DNA of 64,000 nucleotides, from assembly GCA_937138495.1 (NCBI GenBank), contig CAKZPE010000087.1, forward strand, positions 41,199-105,198, written 5' to 3'. The DNA comes from an uncultured Oceanospirillaceae bacterium (GTDB lineage: Bacteria; Pseudomonadota; Gammaproteobacteria; Pseudomonadales; Balneatricaceae). The position numbers were made by a program, and so were the translations under genes. Positions 61,501-64,000 of the stretch are shown piece after piece (within the stretch, counting starts at the first letter, position 1; each line of letters opens with the position of its first letter). The notes under the pieces were generated by a model. It was not told the DNA's origin. It searched no databases and worked only from the letters and a program-made list of their open reading frames with translations.

Positions 61501-62358
61501 ATGCTAAAACTGCCTGATTACATGTGCCACAATGCAATACTGCGCAGCTATGGCCAGATTTTTCTGCAGCCCAGCAGCCGGGCTGGCTGCCTGTTTATTC
61601 TGGCAATCGCCGTTAACTCCCTGACGCAGGCTTTCATTGCACTGACGGCCATTCTGACCAGCCTTTTAACAGCGCGGCTGCTAAAAGTACCCGCTACGGA
61701 TGTCGGCCAGGGGCTGTACGGTTTCAACGCTGCCCTGCTCGCGCTGGCAATCAGCAATGTTCTGGCCATCACAGCCGTTTCAATGCTTCTGATCATTGCA
61801 GGCAGTGCCCTTACCCCCCTGCTACTGCAACAATTCAAACAACGCATTAGCCTTCCGCCGTTTACCGCCCCTTATATCCTCACTGGCTGGATGATTATGC
61901 TGATTGCCAGCGGGCTGGAACTCAGCCCACAGTTACTGCCTGCCAGCACTGAGATCGATCAGTTTTATACGGCAGTGGCCCGGGGTATCGGTCAGGTCGT
62001 TTTTCAGGATAATGCCCTGAGTGGCATTCTGTGTCTGGCGGGTCTGCTCTGCTATTCACGGCTGGCAGCGGTATGGACACTGATTGCCAGCGCCTGCGGC
62101 GTATTCATCGCCGGAATGCTCAGCTTCCCGGACAGCCTGATTAATAACGGCAGTTACAGTTATAACGCCGTACTGGCCGGCATCGCACTGGCAGCTCTCT
62201 TCCCCCGCCGGTTTATCCTGCCGCTACTGGGCATTGGCATCAGCATATTACTGATGCGGGGATTTCAGCTGGCCGAAGTACCGGCCTTTACCGCACCTTT
62301 CGTACTGGCCACCTGGCTGGTTATTGCAGCTGCACACACAAAGCAGCGAAAAAGTTAG
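61501..62358 (+). CDS. Urea transporter (UT family)
   Basis: A 285-aa membrane protein with the two-fold internal repeat of UT urea channels. Each half has the pore block: GLYGFNAALLALAISN and SYSYNAVLAGIALAALFP, then the paired LPPFTAPYILTGW and VPAFTAPFVLATW. About ten hydrophobic helices are seen. No urease or urea-amidolyase genes are in the window, so it probably imports urea as nitrogen source with enzymes elsewhere. It has its own start region after the bet-cho terminator and its last 4 bases overlap the convergent diguanylate-cyclase gene. Confidence 0.92.
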   Translation: MLKLPDYMCHNAILRSYGQIFLQPSSRAGCLFILAIAVNSLTQAFIALTAILTSLLTARLLKVPATDVGQGLYGFNAALLALAISNVLAITAVSMLLIIAGSALTPLLLQQFKQRISLPPFTAPYILTGWMIMLIASGLELSPQLLPASTEIDQFYTAVARGIGQVVFQDNALSGILCLAGLLCYSRLAAVWTLIASACGVFIAGMLSFPDSLINNGSYSYNAVLAGIALAALFPRRFILPLLGIGISILLMRGFQLAEVPAFTAPFVLATWLVIAAAHTKQRKS

Positions 62359-63668
62359 CACTCAACATTATCCGCCAGACTAAAACTATTCTTCCCCGCC
62401 TGCTTGACCTGATACATGGCCTGATCAGCCTGACAGAACAGCTCTTTGGCATCGGCAGCATAATCCGGAAATACCGAAATACCGATGCTGACACCCACGT
62501 TCAGCATCAGATCTGCCCCACACTCGCTGACAACATGAAACGGCTCAGCAAACATCTTCAGAATTTCCCGGGCGATCACCACGGCTACGTCCTGATCACT
62601 GATATGTTCCAGCAAAATAATAAACTCATCCCCACCAATTCGCCCCACGGTATCGGTTTCACGAACAATTCCAGAAAGACGTTTGGCAATGACTTTCAGC
62701 AGATCATCGCCGGTCAGGTGTCCGTAAGTATCGTTAATGGCTTTAAAGCCGTCCAGATCCAGGAACATCAGCGCAAAACGGTGATCGTTATCCCGGGCGG
62801 TTTGCACTGCACGGTCAATCCGCTGTTTACACAGACGCACACCGGGTAAGTTCGTCAGGGCATCATAATTGGCAAGTTTCTTCAGCTCATCCTTGGCCAG
62901 CTCTACTTCCTGCAAGGCATTGTGCAACGCTGTGACATCATATTCGGAGACCAGCATCAGGTATTCGCCGGTCAGCGGATGACGGCTGCTGCGGATATCC
63001 ACCGTATGCCGCTGCACCCCGTGCCGGGTCACCATCAGATGGGTTTGTCGGCTGTCTTCTCCTTTCCCCCCCTGATCCAGCCGTTCGCGGGCCTCTTCAG
63101 GATCTGAAAAACGGCTTTCAAACAGCGAGACATTGTCTGGCAGGTTATCCCGGCGTTCATAGCCATACAGGTCGGCAGAGGCGGGGTTTTCAAATAACAG
63201 ATCACCCTCCAGCGTATAGCTGGTAACGGCTACTGAGGCATAACGGGTCGCTTCTGCAAACAACAGCTGTTCGGCTTCGCCTAGCTGATGGTCTTCAAGT
63301 ACAAAGCCGATAATGCCCCGGTGCCGTTGCGGCCCCAGTAATACAGCTTTATGGCGGATAAGCACGGTAGTGGCTTCGCCGTTCGGGTAGGTTGTCCAGG
63401 GGTCGGAAGTCATCCCTTCCTGAGAGGCTTTTTCAAAAATGCCACGTATGCGGTTACGGGCTCCGTCGGTATCAGATGAAAGGTCTTTATCCACCAGCTG
63501 CTGAAAGTGCTCCAGCCCCCAGTATTCAACAGCCCTTAAGTTGCCCCACCAGAAACCATAAGCATCCACATCGAATACCCACACGGGATCAGGCATCACG
63601 TCAAATGCATTCAGTTGCTCAACCGATTCGAACACTGGCAAATGGGCAAAATTTACATCAGTACTCAC
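62355..63668 (-). CDS. PAS-GGDEF diguanylate cyclase
   Basis: A 437-aa soluble protein. The N-terminal about 250 residues hold two PAS-like sensor segments (first DPVWVFDVDAYGFWWGNLRA, second YASVAVTSYTLEGDLLFENP). A short coiled linker (LHNALQEVELAKDELKKLAN) leads to a complete GGDEF domain: LDLDGFKAINDTYGHLTGDD and RIGGDEFIILL. R-E-T-D lies five residues before GGDEF and is the inhibitory I-site, so it should make c-di-GMP with product inhibition. The start is GTG at 63668 behind GGGAG. It is the only intact cyclase of the window. Confidence 0.93.
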   Translation of the reverse strand: MSTDVNFAHLPVFESVEQLNAFDVMPDPVWVFDVDAYGFWWGNLRAVEYWGLEHFQQLVDKDLSSDTDGARNRIRGIFEKASQEGMTSDPWTTYPNGEATTVLIRHKAVLLGPQRHRGIIGFVLEDHQLGEAEQLLFAEATRYASVAVTSYTLEGDLLFENPASADLYGYERRDNLPDNVSLFESRFSDPEEARERLDQGGKGEDSRQTHLMVTRHGVQRHTVDIRSSRHPLTGEYLMLVSEYDVTALHNALQEVELAKDELKKLANYDALTNLPGVRLCKQRIDRAVQTARDNDHRFALMFLDLDGFKAINDTYGHLTGDDLLKVIAKRLSGIVRETDTVGRIGGDEFIILLEHISDQDVAVVIAREILKMFAEPFHVVSECGADLMLNVGVSIGISVFPDYAADAKELFCQADQAMYQVKQAGKNSFSLADNVEC

Positions 63669-63989
63669 GAGTGTCTCCCGGACATATGACCGATAACAGC
63701 GACCCCACAGGTGCTTGTCAGGAGATCCTTTCCCACGGTTCCGATACTGCGGGTTGTTGCAATCCTTACACTGCCGGAATCAACGGATACCGGCAATCAT
63801 TCCAGACTACGCCAAGACACCGCAGAGGCAAGCTAAAGCAGGCCTGATTCAGGCTCAAACCAACCATTTCGGGTATTTTTCCCCTCTTTCCGAACAACCG
63901 GCAAACCTTTCCTGCTGACGAACATAAAAATGTATGGTTCCCCTCGTGATTGCAATACCCGATTGTGATCATGAGGTGGAGTTGCGCTA

Positions 63990-64000
63990 ATGTATTCGGC
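63990..64000 (+). CDS. Possible start of a further gene (cut by window end)
   Basis: An ATG at 63990 stands about 10 bases after AGGTGGAG, a plausible ribosome site. Only three codons are visible (M-Y-S), so nothing can be said about the product. Confidence 0.35.

Overview
The window is chromosomal DNA of moderate GC content, most likely from a marine gammaproteobacterium of the Oceanospirillales type. The basis is the hemA-prfA-prmC-moeB cluster, a TPR lipoprotein gene followed by lolB and tRNA-Gln, a BCCT osmolyte carrier, a full choline-to-betaine module (betB-betA-choX-choW-choV) and c-di-GMP genes. The species cannot be fixed from this sequence alone.

Layout. 1-9 kb: the 3' part of bioA, a hotdog thioesterase, a YdeP-type molybdopterin oxidoreductase behind a Fur-box-like site, a BCCT transporter, an ankyrin protein and two tandem RidA paralogs. 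7.9-12.3 kb (minus strand): the housekeeping run hemA-prfA-prmC-moeB-CoA-binding protein. 12.7-15.3 kb (plus): TPR lipoprotein, lolB, tRNA-Gln(UUG). 15.3-15.8 kb: an unusual tandem array of 80-bp units, each carrying the 3' part of that tRNA. 16.1-19.6 kb: a FimX-like c-di-GMP receptor and serB.

19.7-54.1 kb is the striking part: eight codirectional minus-strand genes. In transcription order they are a TolC-type outer-membrane channel with a C-terminal SPOR domain, an unrecognised 270-aa protein, a SapC-family protein, a 7905-aa secreted giant (23.7 kb) with an N-terminal LEPR-XLL motif, a GAF-HlyD fusion, a PqqD-like/M50 protease/HlyD fusion, a C-terminally short SecA-like ATPase and a small periplasmic HlyD-like adaptor. 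There is an outer-membrane channel and three adaptor-type proteins but no type I ABC ATPase. The only motor ATPase is SecA-like. I infer a dedicated export machine for the giant protein that combines a SecA-type motor, membrane-anchored adaptors, an intramembrane-protease-like subunit and TolC. This is the best candidate here for a poorly described system.

54.5-61.4 kb (plus): betB-betA-choX-choW-choV, which imports choline and oxidises it to glycine betaine, with strong hairpins flanking choX. 61.5-63.7 kb: a urea transporter (plus) and a PAS-GGDEF diguanylate cyclase (minus). A new plus-strand gene may begin in the last 11 bases.
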